DNA of 64,000 bases from BOG-224 sp963783505 (GCA_963783505.1 CAWAOP010000025.1:186001-250000); one strand, 5' to 3'. Shown: positions 22,444 to 32,352, numbered from the stretch's first letter. Numbers and translations are program-made. Notes: generated by a model from the sequence alone, not told the origin.

Positions 22444-24441
22444 TCGATGAACGTCTTGTACCAGAGCAAACTGTTCCGCGGCTTGAGCACCCAGTGACCT
22501 TCATCCGGGTAGACGAGCAGTTTGGAGGGGACCTTTTGCATCTGCAGCGCCGTGTACAACTCCAGCCCCTGAGTGTAAGGGACGCGGAAATCCAATTCGC
22601 CGTCGATCACTAACGTGGGCGTATGGAAATCCTTCACGTAGGAACTGGGCGACCACTTTTCGTAATCGTCATGTTTGTCCCATGGGGTTCCACCCATCTC
22701 CCATAGCGGGAACCAGAGTTCCTCGGTGGCTCCGAATTCACTGGTCAGATCGTAGACGCCCGCGTGGGAGACGAGGGCTTTGAATCGCTGCGAGTGACCC
22801 AGTATCCAATCGATCATGTATCCGCCATACGAGCCGCCGGCGGCAACCGTCTTATCGGGGTCCGCGTACGGCAGATTGGCGAGCGAGTGATCGACTACGG
22901 CCATGATGTCGTTGTAGACTTTGCCGCCCCAATCGCCGTTGATGTCGTCGATAAACTTCTGGCCGTAGCCCGTGGAGCCGCGCGGATTCGGTTCGACGAC
23001 AACGTATCCGGCCGCGGCGAACACCTGAGCGTTCCAGCGGTAGGTCCAGGAATAGCCCCACGCGCCTTGCGGCCCGCCGTGAATCAGGTAGAGGACGGGG
23101 TACTTCTTGTCGGCGGAGAAACCGTACGGCTTGGCGACGAAGTAATGCACGCGCGCGCCATCCGGAGCGTCGGCCCAATACTCTTCGAGCGGAGCGAGCT
23201 GACAGGCATTGAGAGTGGCGTCGTTGAGATGCGTCAGCGCGACGGGAGCGCCGCCGGTTGAAGCGGCGCGATAGATTTCGACGGGCGACGCGCCGGTCTG
23301 TTGAGTGTAGACCATGGTCTTGCCGTCGTGAGTCAGTTGGATGTCATCCAATTCGCTATCGCCAGAGGCGGCAACGCGGACGGCTCCGCCGGTGACGGTA
23401 ATGAGTTGGATGGCCTGGCGGCCGCGATCGCCGGTGGTGAAAAACAGCGCGGCGGAATCGGGGCTCCAGGTGAAACTGTTGACCCAGCGGTCGAGGCCAT
23501 CGGTGAGCGCGGCGACGTGGCCGGTGGAGCGCTCTAGCGTCATGAGCACGCCAGCGGTCGCTTTCATAGCCAGCCTTGAATTGCGCCCGCCACGCGATGT
23601 ACTTGCCGTCGGGCGAATAGCGAGGGTTCGAATCGGCGCCGGGAGTGAGCGTGATTTTGCGCGCTTCGCCGCCCTTGATGGACACGACGTAGAGGTCCGA
23701 GTTCGTGCTGGTGGCCGGGACGGGGTCGGCATTCATCGAGTAGCAGACCTCCTGGCCATCGGGGGAGATGTCGTAATCGTCGATGCCGTCGAGCGAGAAC
23801 GGCGGAACGCCGCGCGGGCCGGGAGTGAGATCGCGCGCGGGGCCTCCGCTTGCAGGGACGGTGAGGATGTGACTGCGGCGCTTGCCTTCCCAGCCAGTCC
23901 AGTGGCGGTAGAGAAGCTCGGTGTAGATGCGAGCTTTCACCTTGTCGGCCTTGTCGGCGTCGAGCATCTTCTTGTTGCACGCGTCGTCGGCCGAGCATTC
24001 GGGATACACGTCGCTGGTGAGGACGAGGCTGGTTCCGTCGGAAGAAAGCAGGAAGTCGTTCACCTCGGTGGGAAGGTCGGTGATGGCGCGGGCGTTCGAG
24101 CCATCGGCGTCCATGGTCCAAATCTGCGTGGAGCCGCCGCGATCGGAAAGGAAGAAGAGGTGGCGGGAATCGGAGGCCCAGCGTGCGCGGTTATTGGCAT
24201 CGCCATCGCGAGTGATTTGGCGCGGCGCGCCGCCGGAAAGAGGGACCACGTAAATCTGTTGCGGCTTTTTGTTTGCGGCCACATCGACGGATTGCACGGT
24301 GAAGGCGACCGAGCGGCTATCGGGAGAGATTTGCGGATCGCCGATACGCTTCAACTCCATCATGGCGTTGACGTCGAAGGGCCGCTTCTGGGCGAGAAGC
24401 AGCGAAGGCCCGAGCAGGAAAAACAGGAGCGTGCGGCGCAT
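22416..24441 (-). CDS. S9-family prolyl-oligopeptidase-like peptidase, one frameshift
   Basis: Two overlapping frames (24441 down to about 23555, then about 23570 down to 22416) make one secreted peptidase of about 670 residues. The first part has a signal peptide (TLLFFLLGPSLLLAQ) and propeller blades (DPQISPDSRSVAFTVQ, ISPDGQEVCYS). The second has the hydrolase domain with LIHGGPQGAWGY, the nucleophile GGSYGGY, the Asp of GELDFRVP and the His of DEGHW. The frames rejoin if one extra G is removed near 23550 (W-R then LMTLERSTG), so a sequencing insertion is the simplest explanation. It probably cleaves short peptides in the periplasm and is co-transcribed with the downstream M23 gene. Confidence 0.88.
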
Positions 24442-24632
24442 AAGGAAGATTGTAACGCCGGGCGGTTTTTGGGCCGCGTGTTGGGGCGCCGGAGCGAGGG
24501 TTCTGGACTGGGATTCAAGCCGGGCGGATTAACAATCCGCCGCGGGTTTTCAACCCGCCCCACGCCGGCCAGGACGCCGATCGGCGCGAAGTGCAATAAT
24601 GTTTTCACCCCCAACAAATGGAGAGAACAGTT

Positions 24633-25169
24633 ATGAAACTACTTGCTTCCGCGATTCTTTTTGCCGTTGCCGCGTCCGCTCAGAATACGCCCGCGAACCC
24701 GCTGGTTACGGCTTCGAAAGGCGTGTATGCGGTCGCCAAGACCGACATCCTCGGATCCCTGGATAAGATTCCCGACAGGCTGTGGACGTATCAGCCCACC
24801 ACGGAGGTCCGCACGGTGGCTCAGCTTTTCGCGCACGTGGCCGACGGGCAGTACGAATTCTGCGGAGTGGCCGCCGAAGGAAACGCCGTATCGAAGAATA
24901 TCGAGAAGACCATGTTCAGCAAGGCGGATATTTCCGGGGCGCTCAAAGCGGCGTTTGCGTATTGCGACGCGGCTTATGACAAAATGACGGACGCCAAGGC
25001 GGCGGAACTGGTGTCCTTCGGAAGCATGAGGCTGACGCGCCTGGCGGCGATGGACTTCAATACGGCCCACACCATGGAGCACTACGGAAACCTGGTGACG
25101 TACATGCGGCTCAACAGCATTGTTCCGCCTTCGAGCGAGCCGCGGCAGCCGGCTCCGGCGAAGAAATAG
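24633..25169 (+). CDS. DinB-family protein with signal peptide
   Basis: The ATG at 24633 (MKLLASAILFAVAASAQ) gives a clear signal peptide, preceded by GGAGAGAACAGTT. The mature part is a four-helix DinB-like fold: ILGSLDKIPDRLWTYQPTTE, VRTVAQLFAHVADGQYEFC and MDFNTAHTMEHYGNLVTYMR. The three helix-borne histidines (H in FAHVAD, H in NTAHTMEHYG) match the metal site of DinB/YfiT proteins. Secreted DinB-like proteins are common in Acidobacteria; substrate unknown. It diverges from the S9 peptidase gene. Confidence 0.8.
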   Translation: MKLLASAILFAVAASAQNTPANPLVTASKGVYAVAKTDILGSLDKIPDRLWTYQPTTEVRTVAQLFAHVADGQYEFCGVAAEGNAVSKNIEKTMFSKADISGALKAAFAYCDAAYDKMTDAKAAELVSFGSMRLTRLAAMDFNTAHTMEHYGNLVTYMRLNSIVPPSSEPRQPAPAKK

Positions 25170-25299
25170 GTCCGAGCGTCCTGTGGTTGTCAAGCGCGCC
25201 GCCTGGAAAGGCGACGGCAGGGCAAAGGCCGTCTCCCGAAAATGCATGTCTGCCATTGGCGCTTCGCGCCTCGGCCCGGCTGGTGCGTAGTGCTTGATC

Positions 25300-25374
25300 G
25301 GCACGACTCAAGTCGTGCCCTGCTACGAAGCAATCGCTCCGGTGTTCATCCTGGCGTATGCAGGCTGCCTTCAT
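25300..25374 (-). repeat. Dispersed repeat with protein-like pattern (partner at 61064-61135)
   Basis: Read on the minus strand from the ATG at 25374 it gives MKAACIRQDEHRSDCFVAGH, then DLSRADQ; the copy at 61064 gives MKEALIRKDENRSDCLVSRH. DNA identity is about 70% over about 62 bp by eye. Several changes are synonymous. The inverted GGCACGACT/AGTCGTGCC hairpin lies inside. It may be a REP-like repeat rather than a gene. Confidence 0.4.
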
Positions 25375-25404
25375 GAAGGGGCTAACCCCACTCAACACGT
25401 TGGG

Positions 25405-26040
25405 TCAGTCTTCGGGTTCGGCGAAGGGGAGGGAACGCTCGAGGGTGGCGAGATGGGTGCGGGTATAGCCGATCAAGCCCCTGAGGGCCGCTAGCGAGCC
25501 GGCGTCGTGGCGGTAGGTGGAGATGCGTTTCATTTCGCCGAAGCAGGCGTCGAGGCGGACGCGGATGTCGGCGACGGAATGGAATTGCGGAGCGTGGGCG
25601 AGGGCCTCGCGCAATTGCTTCCGCATGGCCTTGACGGCCTGGCGGATCCGGGGGCCATTTTCGGGGGTCAGCGCGACGGTTTCGCCATCGATCTCAATGC
25701 CCTGATCGGAAATCTTCGAGGCGATGAGACGGAACGACTCGGCCGAGACCTGAGTGACGCGCGAGAGCTGGAAGTAGATCTCGCCGAACTCATCGAGCTT
25801 CTGAATAAGGCGGTCGGCGGAAGTGCGGTTGACGCCGACGTAACGCTCGCAGAACTGGTCCCAGTTCATGCCGAGGGTCTGGAAGGCGCGGCTCTCGCGA
25901 ATGCGGCGCAGGCATTCGGCCTCGGTGGCGGAGCAGCGGTTGGCGACCAGGCTGAAGGCTTGGGCGCGGCCAACCCAGGAGCCGAGGTCGAAGGGCTCGC
26001 CGGTGGCAGGCTCGGTTGCGGCTTTTTTCCCGGTTTCCAT
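25405..26040 (-). CDS. Conserved hypothetical, possible helix-turn-helix regulator
   Basis: From the ATG at 26040 (METGKKAATEP) the protein has 211 residues; a GTG at 26115 would add 25 more but lies inside an 18-bp palindrome, so I prefer the ATG. It is helical: SWVGRAQAFSLVANRCSATE, a likely HTH in TLGMNWDQFCERYVGVNRTS followed by ADRLIQKLDEFGEIYFQLSR, and a Leu-rich C-terminal part (LIGYTRTHLATLERSLPF). The layout resembles DUF3102-like or KorB-like DNA-binding proteins, but I do not recognise a named family. Two related palindromic sites lie upstream, suggesting autoregulation. Confidence 0.6.
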   Translation of the reverse strand: METGKKAATEPATGEPFDLGSWVGRAQAFSLVANRCSATEAECLRRIRESRAFQTLGMNWDQFCERYVGVNRTSADRLIQKLDEFGEIYFQLSRVTQVSAESFRLIASKISDQGIEIDGETVALTPENGPRIRQAVKAMRKQLREALAHAPQFHSVADIRVRLDACFGEMKRISTYRHDAGSLAALRGLIGYTRTHLATLERSLPFAEPED

Positions 26041-26044
26041 TTTT

Positions 26045-26125
26045 GTGCAAACGCGCACGAATTTTCGAGGGTGCTTTGTTGCAGCCAAAAGAGTTAGCGG
26101 CCGGCGGTTGTGCACGCGTGCACAA
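26045..26125. promoter_or_regulatory. Two operator-like palindromes upstream of the HTH-like gene
   Basis: TTGTGCACGCGTGCACAA at 26108-26125 is a perfect 18-bp palindrome. A degenerate version, TTGTGCAAACGCGCACGAA, occurs at about 26045-26063, right before the ATG at 26040. Shared TTGTGCA/CGCAC half-sites and spacing of about 63 bp (six helical turns) suit a dimeric repressor acting on its own promoter. Confidence 0.5.
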
Positions 26126-26687
26126 AATCGCCTCTTCCCGCTCGAAAAGAGGCGGGGAATTGAAGCGCAAATTTCCCCTTCCTGATTCCGTTATAGCTTG
26201 GAGATCCTGGAGACGATGGCGCCGGCGAGCGAGAGAATCGGTACTAAGTTCCACGGATTGAAAGAGATGGGAGTTATTTCGATATTGTGTGATTGACTTC
26301 GGCCGAGTCTGGCAAGCGGCGTCTTTTCCACTCCGTTCCCGTGCGGCGACTGACAAGCAGAGTTCCGCGGGGCGGGGATCGTTCTACAAACCTCTCCGCG
26401 CAGCACTGCACCCGAACCGGTGTTTGTGCCCGGGTGGAGAGGTCCGCGGGATTTTCGGGCTCCGGCTGATGGGGCGACGAGGAATCGCCAGAAGGGATCG
26501 GCGCGATTTTCGGGTCCCGTGGCGCCCCGGATGCGCGCACCGGGCCTGCCGAGGGCGCAGATTGTTTCTCATTTGCGCTTTCTCCGCGTCTCCCATCCCG
26601 GGGGTGAGTGAGGTCTTGCCTTACGGACGGATTAGGGCCCGATCCGGCTCCCCAATTTGACCGGAAGCGCCGCGCAACGGTGTTACC
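26126..26687. other. 562-bp gene-poor stretch
   Basis: No gene is supported. On the minus strand around 26191-26290 there is a short open stretch without a start codon (SFNPWNLVPILSLAGAIV) that resembles the hydrophobic beginning of small DUF3096-like membrane proteins and may be a remnant. The rest is non-coding leader of nuoM. Confidence 0.35.
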
Positions 26688-28247
26688 ATGATGGCTCATT
26701 CGGGCCTTTTCATGGCGCACATGCACGGCATTTTATCGATCAATCTTTTTACCCCGTTGCTGGGTCTGCTGGTGCTGCTGTTCATCCCGGCGTCGAAGAC
26801 GCGGGCCATTAAACTCTGGGCCAACATCATTTCGCTGGTGGCGTTTCTGCACTCGCTGCCGCTGTTGTTCCACTTCGATCCGGGGAGGGACTATCAGTAC
26901 GTCGAGCAAGCGCAGTGGATTCCCTCGATCGGCGCGACGTACCATCTGGGCATCGATGGATTCAGCCTGCTGCTGGTGCTGCTGACCAATCTGCTGACGT
27001 TCATCTCGATACTTTCAAGCTGGAACGCCATCACCGAGCGCCTCAAAGAATACTACGCCTACTTCCTGCTGCTGCAGACCGCCATGCTGGGCGTGTTCAT
27101 GTCGCTCGATTTCCTGCTCTTCTTCGTGTTCTGGGAACTCGTGCTGATCCCGATGTATTTCATCATCGCGATCTGGGGCGGCCCACGGAAGGCTTACGCG
27201 TCCATCAAGTTCGTGATTTACACGCTCATCGGCAGCGTGTTGATGTTCCTGGGCATCCTGACGCTGTATTTCCAATACTCCGTGCAGTACGGCGCTTACA
27301 GTTTCGATATCGCGGACCTGATGAAGCTGCACCTTTCGAGCACGGTGCAATGGTGGGTCTTCTGGGCCTTCTTCGCGGGCTTCGCGGTGAAGGTGCCCAT
27401 GTGGCCGCTGCACACGTGGCTCCCGGACGCGCACGTGGAGGCACCCACGGCGGGGTCGGTGATTCTGGCCAGCGTCTTGCTGAAGATGGGGACGTACGGT
27501 TTCCTGCGCTTCTCCCTGCCGCTGCTGCCCGACGCCGCGAAGAACCCGACCATTGTCACCGTAATGGCCGTGCTCTCGATCATCGCGATCGTCTACGGCG
27601 CGCTGACTTCGTTGATGCAGAAGGATTGGAAGAAGCTGGTGGCGTACTCCTCGGTGAGCCACCTGGGGTTCTGCACGCTGGGCATCTTTGCCCTGAATCC
27701 GGCGGGGATTTCAGGTTCGATCCTGCAACAGATCAATCACGGAATCTCGACGGGGATGCTCTTCCTGATCGTGGGGATTGTTTATGAGAGGCGGCACACG
27801 CGCGAGATCTCGGAATACGGCGGGCTGCTCAAGGTGATGCCGATCTTCACGGTCGTGTTCGGCCTGGCGGCGCTCAGTTCCATGGGCATGCCTCCATTGA
27901 ACGGGTTTATCGGCGAAATCACGATTCTGGGCGGCGTTTACCAGGTCTCCATCAACTGGGCGTTTTGGGCGGCGGTAGGCATTGCGCTCGGAGCGGCGTA
28001 CCTCATCTGGCTGTTCCAGCGCACGATGCTGGGTGAAATCGCGGAGAAGAACCGCGGGCTGAAAGATCTTTCGGTGCGCGAAATCGTGGTGTTCGCCCCG
28101 CTGATCGTGTGGGCGTTCTGGATCGGCTTAAGTCCGCAGCCCTACTTCCGCCTGCTGGATCGCCCGGTGGCGCAGATTGTGGAGCGGGTCCATCCCGGCT
28201 ACTATGCGGATCATAAGCTGACGAACCCGCTTTCGGCCGCGCGCTAA
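26688..28247 (+). CDS. nuoM: NADH-quinone oxidoreductase subunit M (orphan copy)
   Basis: The 519-residue integral membrane protein matches NuoM throughout: about 14 transmembrane helices, the conserved Glu in FVFWELVLIPMYF (TM5), the Lys in FAVKVPMWPLHTWLPDAHVE (TM7) and EAPTAGSVILASVLLKMG, and MGMPPLNGFIGEI in the C-terminal half. In complex I this antiporter-like subunit carries one of the proton paths. It is usually coded between nuoL and nuoN; here neither is present and neighbours are unrelated, so it is a displaced or supernumerary copy. Four closely spaced ATGs (26688, 26691, 26712, 26721) make the start uncertain. The frame is intact. Confidence 0.95.
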   Translation: MMAHSGLFMAHMHGILSINLFTPLLGLLVLLFIPASKTRAIKLWANIISLVAFLHSLPLLFHFDPGRDYQYVEQAQWIPSIGATYHLGIDGFSLLLVLLTNLLTFISILSSWNAITERLKEYYAYFLLLQTAMLGVFMSLDFLLFFVFWELVLIPMYFIIAIWGGPRKAYASIKFVIYTLIGSVLMFLGILTLYFQYSVQYGAYSFDIADLMKLHLSSTVQWWVFWAFFAGFAVKVPMWPLHTWLPDAHVEAPTAGSVILASVLLKMGTYGFLRFSLPLLPDAAKNPTIVTVMAVLSIIAIVYGALTSLMQKDWKKLVAYSSVSHLGFCTLGIFALNPAGISGSILQQINHGISTGMLFLIVGIVYERRHTREISEYGGLLKVMPIFTVVFGLAALSSMGMPPLNGFIGEITILGGVYQVSINWAFWAAVGIALGAAYLIWLFQRTMLGEIAEKNRGLKDLSVREIVVFAPLIVWAFWIGLSPQPYFRLLDRPVAQIVERVHPGYYADHKLTNPLSAAR

Positions 28248-28567
28248 GCCCAATACTGTCCACTGTAGAGGCTCGCATATTACAGAGCCGGCTTGCGACC
28301 GTTGGGCCTCCGCTCCCTTAGACGGCGGAAGCGCGCATCTGTTTGAGGCGAGCGGCATAACTAGAGTTAAGGCTCCCAGAACACCAGTTGCTGACGGCGC
28401 CCACCGACTCGTTTAGGCCCCTTGGCGGCCCCGATCCAGGCGCCGATGGGACAATTATTCACGGCTTCTAAGGGAGCGGTGGCGCAATTACTTATTACGT
28501 TCGTTTTACCGGTGCGCCGTTGCGTCGCTTCCCGCTTGGAATTGCGCGAAAATAGAGTCCTGCGCGA
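28248..28567. other. Intergenic region, 320 bp, with a partial repeat
   Basis: CCCAATACTGTCCACT at 28249-28264 matches one arm of the inverted-repeat element at 54372-54488. No coding region is supported. A run ATTACTTATTACGTTCG near 28490 is the most AT-rich part and could hold the promoter of the regulator at 28568. Confidence 0.4.
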
Positions 28568-29500
28568 ATGAGTCTTCCCTTAGAGCGCCTTTGGAGCGAG
28601 AGGAATCGCGTCCCGGTGCTGGCGATTAGCGGGACCATCGTCTTCCTCATCGCCGCCGTGGACTGGTGGACGAAGCCCTATGTCTCGCTGGGTTTCCTCT
28701 ATCTCTTCCCCATTATGTTCGCCGCCGCGTTCCTGCCTCGGTGGCTGGTGGCGGCGCTCGGCCTGGGCTGCGCCGCGCTCGCCGAAGTTTTCAGTTCACT
28801 CGAGCCTTCCTACTTCCGCCTCACGTTCGAAACTCTGGCTCTCGCGGGATGCGGTCTGTTCGTAGCCGAGCTTGTGCGCAACCGCCGCTTGAGCATCGAA
28901 GCGCAGGCGAGGCTGAAAGCGCTCGTGGAAACCAGCCCAGCGGCCATCGTCACCGTCGGCGAACGAGGCGCCATCGAGCTTGCCAACCGCGCCGCCGCCG
29001 ATTTGTTCGCCCCGCGCGACGGAAAGTTGATTGGCGGCCCCATCGCGGCGTTCCTCCCCGAGCTCCATCATGCCCTCCGTTGGGAGGAAGCTCCGCAGTT
29101 CCGCGCTTCCATGCAGTGCCGGGGTCACCGCGGCAATGGCGAGACGTTCACCGCGGACGTCTGGTTCTCTACCTACAAAGAAGGAATCGTACCGAAGCTC
29201 GCCGCCATCATCGCGGACGTGAGCGAAGAGGAGCAAGAGGGCCCGCCGCCGGCCGCTACGCCCGAGTCGTCCGCCCATCCACTCTCCGGACGCCGTGGAC
29301 AGATCCCTCTCACTGCGCGCGAAACCGAGGTCCTCCGCCTTCTGGTTCAGGGGCTAGCCAACAAGGAGATCGGGGCAAGAATGGACATTTCGGAAAGCGC
29401 TGTCAAAAACACCATGCAGCAGCTTTTCGCGAAGACCGGCGTCCGCACTCGCGGCCAACTCGTCCGCGTGGCTCTTGAAGAGTATCGAAGCGTGCTCTAG
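28568..29500 (+). CDS. Membrane PAS-LuxR-type transcriptional regulator
   Basis: The 310-residue protein has three or four N-terminal membrane helices (VLAISGTIVFLIAAVDWW, FLYLFPIMFAAAFLPRWLVA, LTFETLALAGCGLFVAEL), a PAS domain (ALVETSPAAIVTVGERGAIE to about residue 225), a Pro-rich linker, and a C-terminal LuxR/GerE HTH (LTARETEVLRLLVQGLANKE, then SESAVKNTMQQLFAKTG). A membrane sensor fused directly to a DNA-binding domain, with no kinase or receiver, implies one-component signalling from the membrane. The PAS domain may sense redox, oxygen or a small ligand. No obvious target gene adjoins it except the metal-efflux operon about 400 bp downstream, which it might control. Confidence 0.82.
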   Translation: MSLPLERLWSERNRVPVLAISGTIVFLIAAVDWWTKPYVSLGFLYLFPIMFAAAFLPRWLVAALGLGCAALAEVFSSLEPSYFRLTFETLALAGCGLFVAELVRNRRLSIEAQARLKALVETSPAAIVTVGERGAIELANRAAADLFAPRDGKLIGGPIAAFLPELHHALRWEEAPQFRASMQCRGHRGNGETFTADVWFSTYKEGIVPKLAAIIADVSEEEQEGPPPAATPESSAHPLSGRRGQIPLTARETEVLRLLVQGLANKEIGARMDISESAVKNTMQQLFAKTGVRTRGQLVRVALEEYRSVL

Positions 29501-29901
29501 GCGAAATAAGGCCAATTGGGTGGGAGCTTCCGCGGGCCCGGGCTTCCATTTGATCGCGAAACCGCCGGTCGAGCGCCCAATCGAAAGATTAGTCTTTCGA
29601 TACAGGCTTGGAATATCAATAACTTGGCCATCCCCGAAGGCTGGAGCCTCGCCTGCCTAAACCATGCAATCGGCTCTCGCGTCGGATCCTATGGCCGACG
29701 GGTTACCGCCATGGGCGCCCGTCTTTCTACGGGAACCGAGCACTCCTCCTTGGCTTCTCTGGATACGCAGATTCCTCAGTCGTTCGATTATCGAAAGACT
29801 CCAGGCCTTAACCCTAAAATGCGTGACCTTGCGCTTCCGTTCGGCGCCTAATGAAAGGTACGGGGGGAGGCCTGCCCCCCGCGCCGCTCTAATTCCCATC
29901 T
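29501..29901. other. Intergenic region with a small hairpin
   Basis: TCGAAAGATTAGTCTTTCGA at about 29581-29600 is a near-perfect hairpin, and TCGATTATCGAAAGA near 29783 echoes it. No gene is supported in these 401 bp. The segment probably holds the promoter of the efflux operon. Confidence 0.4.
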
Positions 29902-31209
29902 ATGCCTGGAGTTTTGGTTCTGCCATTCGGGACGGTCTACCTCCGCGCGGCTTCGCGCTGGCTTTCGCTTGCCGCGATCATGGCTGCTTCCGCTGCCGCC
30001 CAAGGCGCGTTCACCTGGCAACAGGTCAAGGATAAGTTCGAGGCGGCCAATCCCAATCTCAAAGCCGCTCAGCTCACCGTTGACGAATCGCGCGCCGCCG
30101 AAATCTCCGCGTATTTGCGTCCCAACCCGCAGTTCACCGGAACCGTCGACCAGCTCAACCCGTTCAAGACCACGCTGTCGCCGGTGTCTGGCCAGTCGGT
30201 GTACCGCCCCCTCTCCTACACATTGCCCTACGCCTCGTTCAGCTATTTGCACGAGCGCGAACGCAAGCGCGAGTTGCGTCTGGAGAGCGCCAAGAAGTCC
30301 ACCGATATCGCCGTCACCAGCTTCCAGGACGAGGAGCGCGGCCTGCTTTTCAATTTACGCAACGCCTTCGTGCAGACCCTCGAAGCCAAGGCAGTTCTCC
30401 AGAACGCAAGGGAGAATCTGTCCTACTGGGATCGCGAACTTGAGGTCAACCGCAAGCGCTTCCAGGCCGGCGATCTGGCGCAAGTCGATTTGGACCGCCT
30501 CGAGCTGCAACGCATTCAGTTTGAGACCGATCTCGAAAACGCCACCGTCGCTCTCCGCTCCGCCAAGATCCAGCTTTTGATTCTCCTGGATGACCGCACG
30601 CCCATCGACCAGTTCGATGTTTCCGGCCCGTACGGTTTCAGCGATTCGCTCGCGCCGCTCGACGAGTACCATTCCGTCGCTCTGGCCGCCCGTCCCGATT
30701 TGAAAGCGGCAGCAGAGGCGATTGAGTTGGCCAAAACCAATCACCAGCTCGCCGTCGCCAACGGCTCGGCCGACCCGACTTTCGGCGTCGACTTCGCTCG
30801 CAATCCGCCGATCCCCTCCTATTTTGGCGTCAGCGTGTCCATTCCCTTGCGGATATTCGACCGGAATCAAGGCGAAAAGGCCCGCACCGAAGTCGAAATC
30901 GGACGTAGCGCGCGCGCGCACGACGCCCTCCAGGCGCAAGTGTTCGGCGACGTGGATTCGGCTTACGTCACCCTGGAGAGCGCGGTGAACCTGTTGCGGC
31001 CTTACCGCGACAAATACCTGAAGCTGGCCGAAGACACCCGGAATCGGGTTTCATTTTCCTATCGGAACGGTGGAGCTTCCTTGTTGGATTATCTGGATGC
31101 GGAAAAATCGTACCGCGACGCGCGCCTCGCGTATCTGAATTTGATCGGCTCTTATCTGTCGGCGGCCGCCCAATTGAACATGGCGGTGGGCCGGGAGGTC
31201 ATCCCATGA
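29902..31209 (+). CDS. TolC-family outer-membrane efflux protein (CusC/CzcC-like)
   Basis: The 435-residue protein has a signal peptide (LSLAAIMAASAAAQG) and the outer-membrane efflux repeat twice: FTWQQVKDKFEAANPNLKAA with NLRNAFVQTLEAKAVLQNA, and ARPDLKAAAEAIELAKTNHQ with YVTLESAVNLLRPYRDKYL. The ending NGGASLLDYLDAEKSYRDAR is typical. It forms the exit duct of a tripartite RND pump. It overlaps the next gene by 4 bases (ATGA), so the three genes are an operon. Metal-type specificity is inferred from the pump at 32353. Confidence 0.9.
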   Translation: MPGVLVLPFGTVYLRAASRWLSLAAIMAASAAAQGAFTWQQVKDKFEAANPNLKAAQLTVDESRAAEISAYLRPNPQFTGTVDQLNPFKTTLSPVSGQSVYRPLSYTLPYASFSYLHERERKRELRLESAKKSTDIAVTSFQDEERGLLFNLRNAFVQTLEAKAVLQNARENLSYWDRELEVNRKRFQAGDLAQVDLDRLELQRIQFETDLENATVALRSAKIQLLILLDDRTPIDQFDVSGPYGFSDSLAPLDEYHSVALAARPDLKAAAEAIELAKTNHQLAVANGSADPTFGVDFARNPPIPSYFGVSVSIPLRIFDRNQGEKARTEVEIGRSARAHDALQAQVFGDVDSAYVTLESAVNLLRPYRDKYLKLAEDTRNRVSFSYRNGGASLLDYLDAEKSYRDARLAYLNLIGSYLSAAAQLNMAVGREVIP

Positions 31210-32352
31210 ATCGTCTTCGTTTCTTGCAGGCAGTCGCGTGTTTGTGCGCTCTGCTTGCCGCGGCGGGCTGCGGCGGCAACGGCAAGGCTGCCTCCGCGTC
31301 GGAAGCGGATAGCGGCCCGAAGCCGGCGGCGGTCGAGCCCGATCTGGATTCCAGCAACTTTAAGGTCGACCATCCCGACCAGTTCCCTCTGGTGAAGGCG
31401 GGGGAGCGCTTCGCCGCCCCCGAGATCGACGTGACCGGCGTGGTGAGCCCCGATGTTTCCCGCCAGGTCCCCGTTCCCTCGCTGGCGTCCGGCCGCGTCA
31501 CCGAAATCGACGCGCGCCTCGGAGACGACGTGAAGCAGGGCCAGCTCCTCTTCAAAGTCCGAAGCACGGATATCGCGGGCGCTTTCTCGGATTATCGGAA
31601 GGCCGTCAAAAACGAGCAGCTCACCGCCATCCAGACTCGACCGCGCCAAGCTTCTCTACGACGGCGGGGCCATCCCCAAGAGCCAGCTTGAAGTGGCCCA
31701 GACCGCCGAGGACGAAGCCAAGGTCGATCTCGAAACCACCACCGAGCATCTCCGCTTGCTCGGCGCCGATCCCGCCCACCCCACGGGAATCGTGGACGTC
31801 TTCGCGCCGGTCTCCGGCGTCATCACCGATCAGCAAATCGCAAACTCCTCCGGTGTGCAGGCGCTGACCGCTCCGAACCCGTTCACCATTTCCGACGCCT
31901 CCCACGTCTGGATCGTCTGCGACGTGTATGAGAACGACCTCGCGCAAGTGCATCTCGGCGAGTACGCCGACATCCATCTGACCGCGTATCCCAATCGGGC
32001 GCGCAAGGCTCGCATCGGCAACATCGGGCAGATCATGGACCCGAACCTCCACACCGCCAAGGTCCGCCTGGAGGTGGAAAACCCCGGCATCATGCGCTTC
32101 GGCATGTTCGTCACCGCAACCTTCCACGGCGAAACCGAAGAACGCCGCGCCACCGTGCCCGCCTCGGCCATCCTGCACCTGCACGACCGCGACTGGGTCT
32201 ACGTCCCCTCCGGGGCCGGAGGCTTCCGCCGCGTCGAAGTGGCCGGAGGAGCCATGCTCCCGGGCAACCTGCAGGAAGTCACATCGGGCGTTCATCCGGG
32301 CGACCGGGTGGTCGCCAACGCCCTCGTGCTTCAGAACACCGTGGAGCAATAA
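31206..32352 (+). CDS. RND efflux membrane-fusion protein (CusB/CzcB-like), one frameshift
   Basis: Two frames form one protein of about 380 residues. The first (31206 to about 31635) has a lipoprotein signal (LCALLAAAGCGGN), the linker VTGVVSPDVSRQVPVPSLAS and the barrel-sandwich start GRVTEIDARLGDDVKQGQLL. The second frame begins near 31640 with LDRAKLLYDGGAIPKSQLEV, then the beta-barrel (VWIVCDVYENDLAQVHLGEY) and the membrane-proximal domain (GDRVVANALVLQNTVEQ). Deleting one A after ATCCAG near 31633 restores LDRAKL exactly, so a sequencing insertion is likely. It links the inner-membrane pump to the TolC-type channel. Confidence 0.85.

Noticed and set aside
23620..23640. GGTTCGAATC, resembling a tRNA T-loop
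   Set aside because: It lies inside the S9 peptidase coding sequence and no acceptor or anticodon stems surround it.
25111..25398. 95-codon minus-strand frame covering the dispersed repeat
   Set aside because: Only the 20-residue repeat part is similar to another locus; the rest is antisense to dinB and intergenic repeat.
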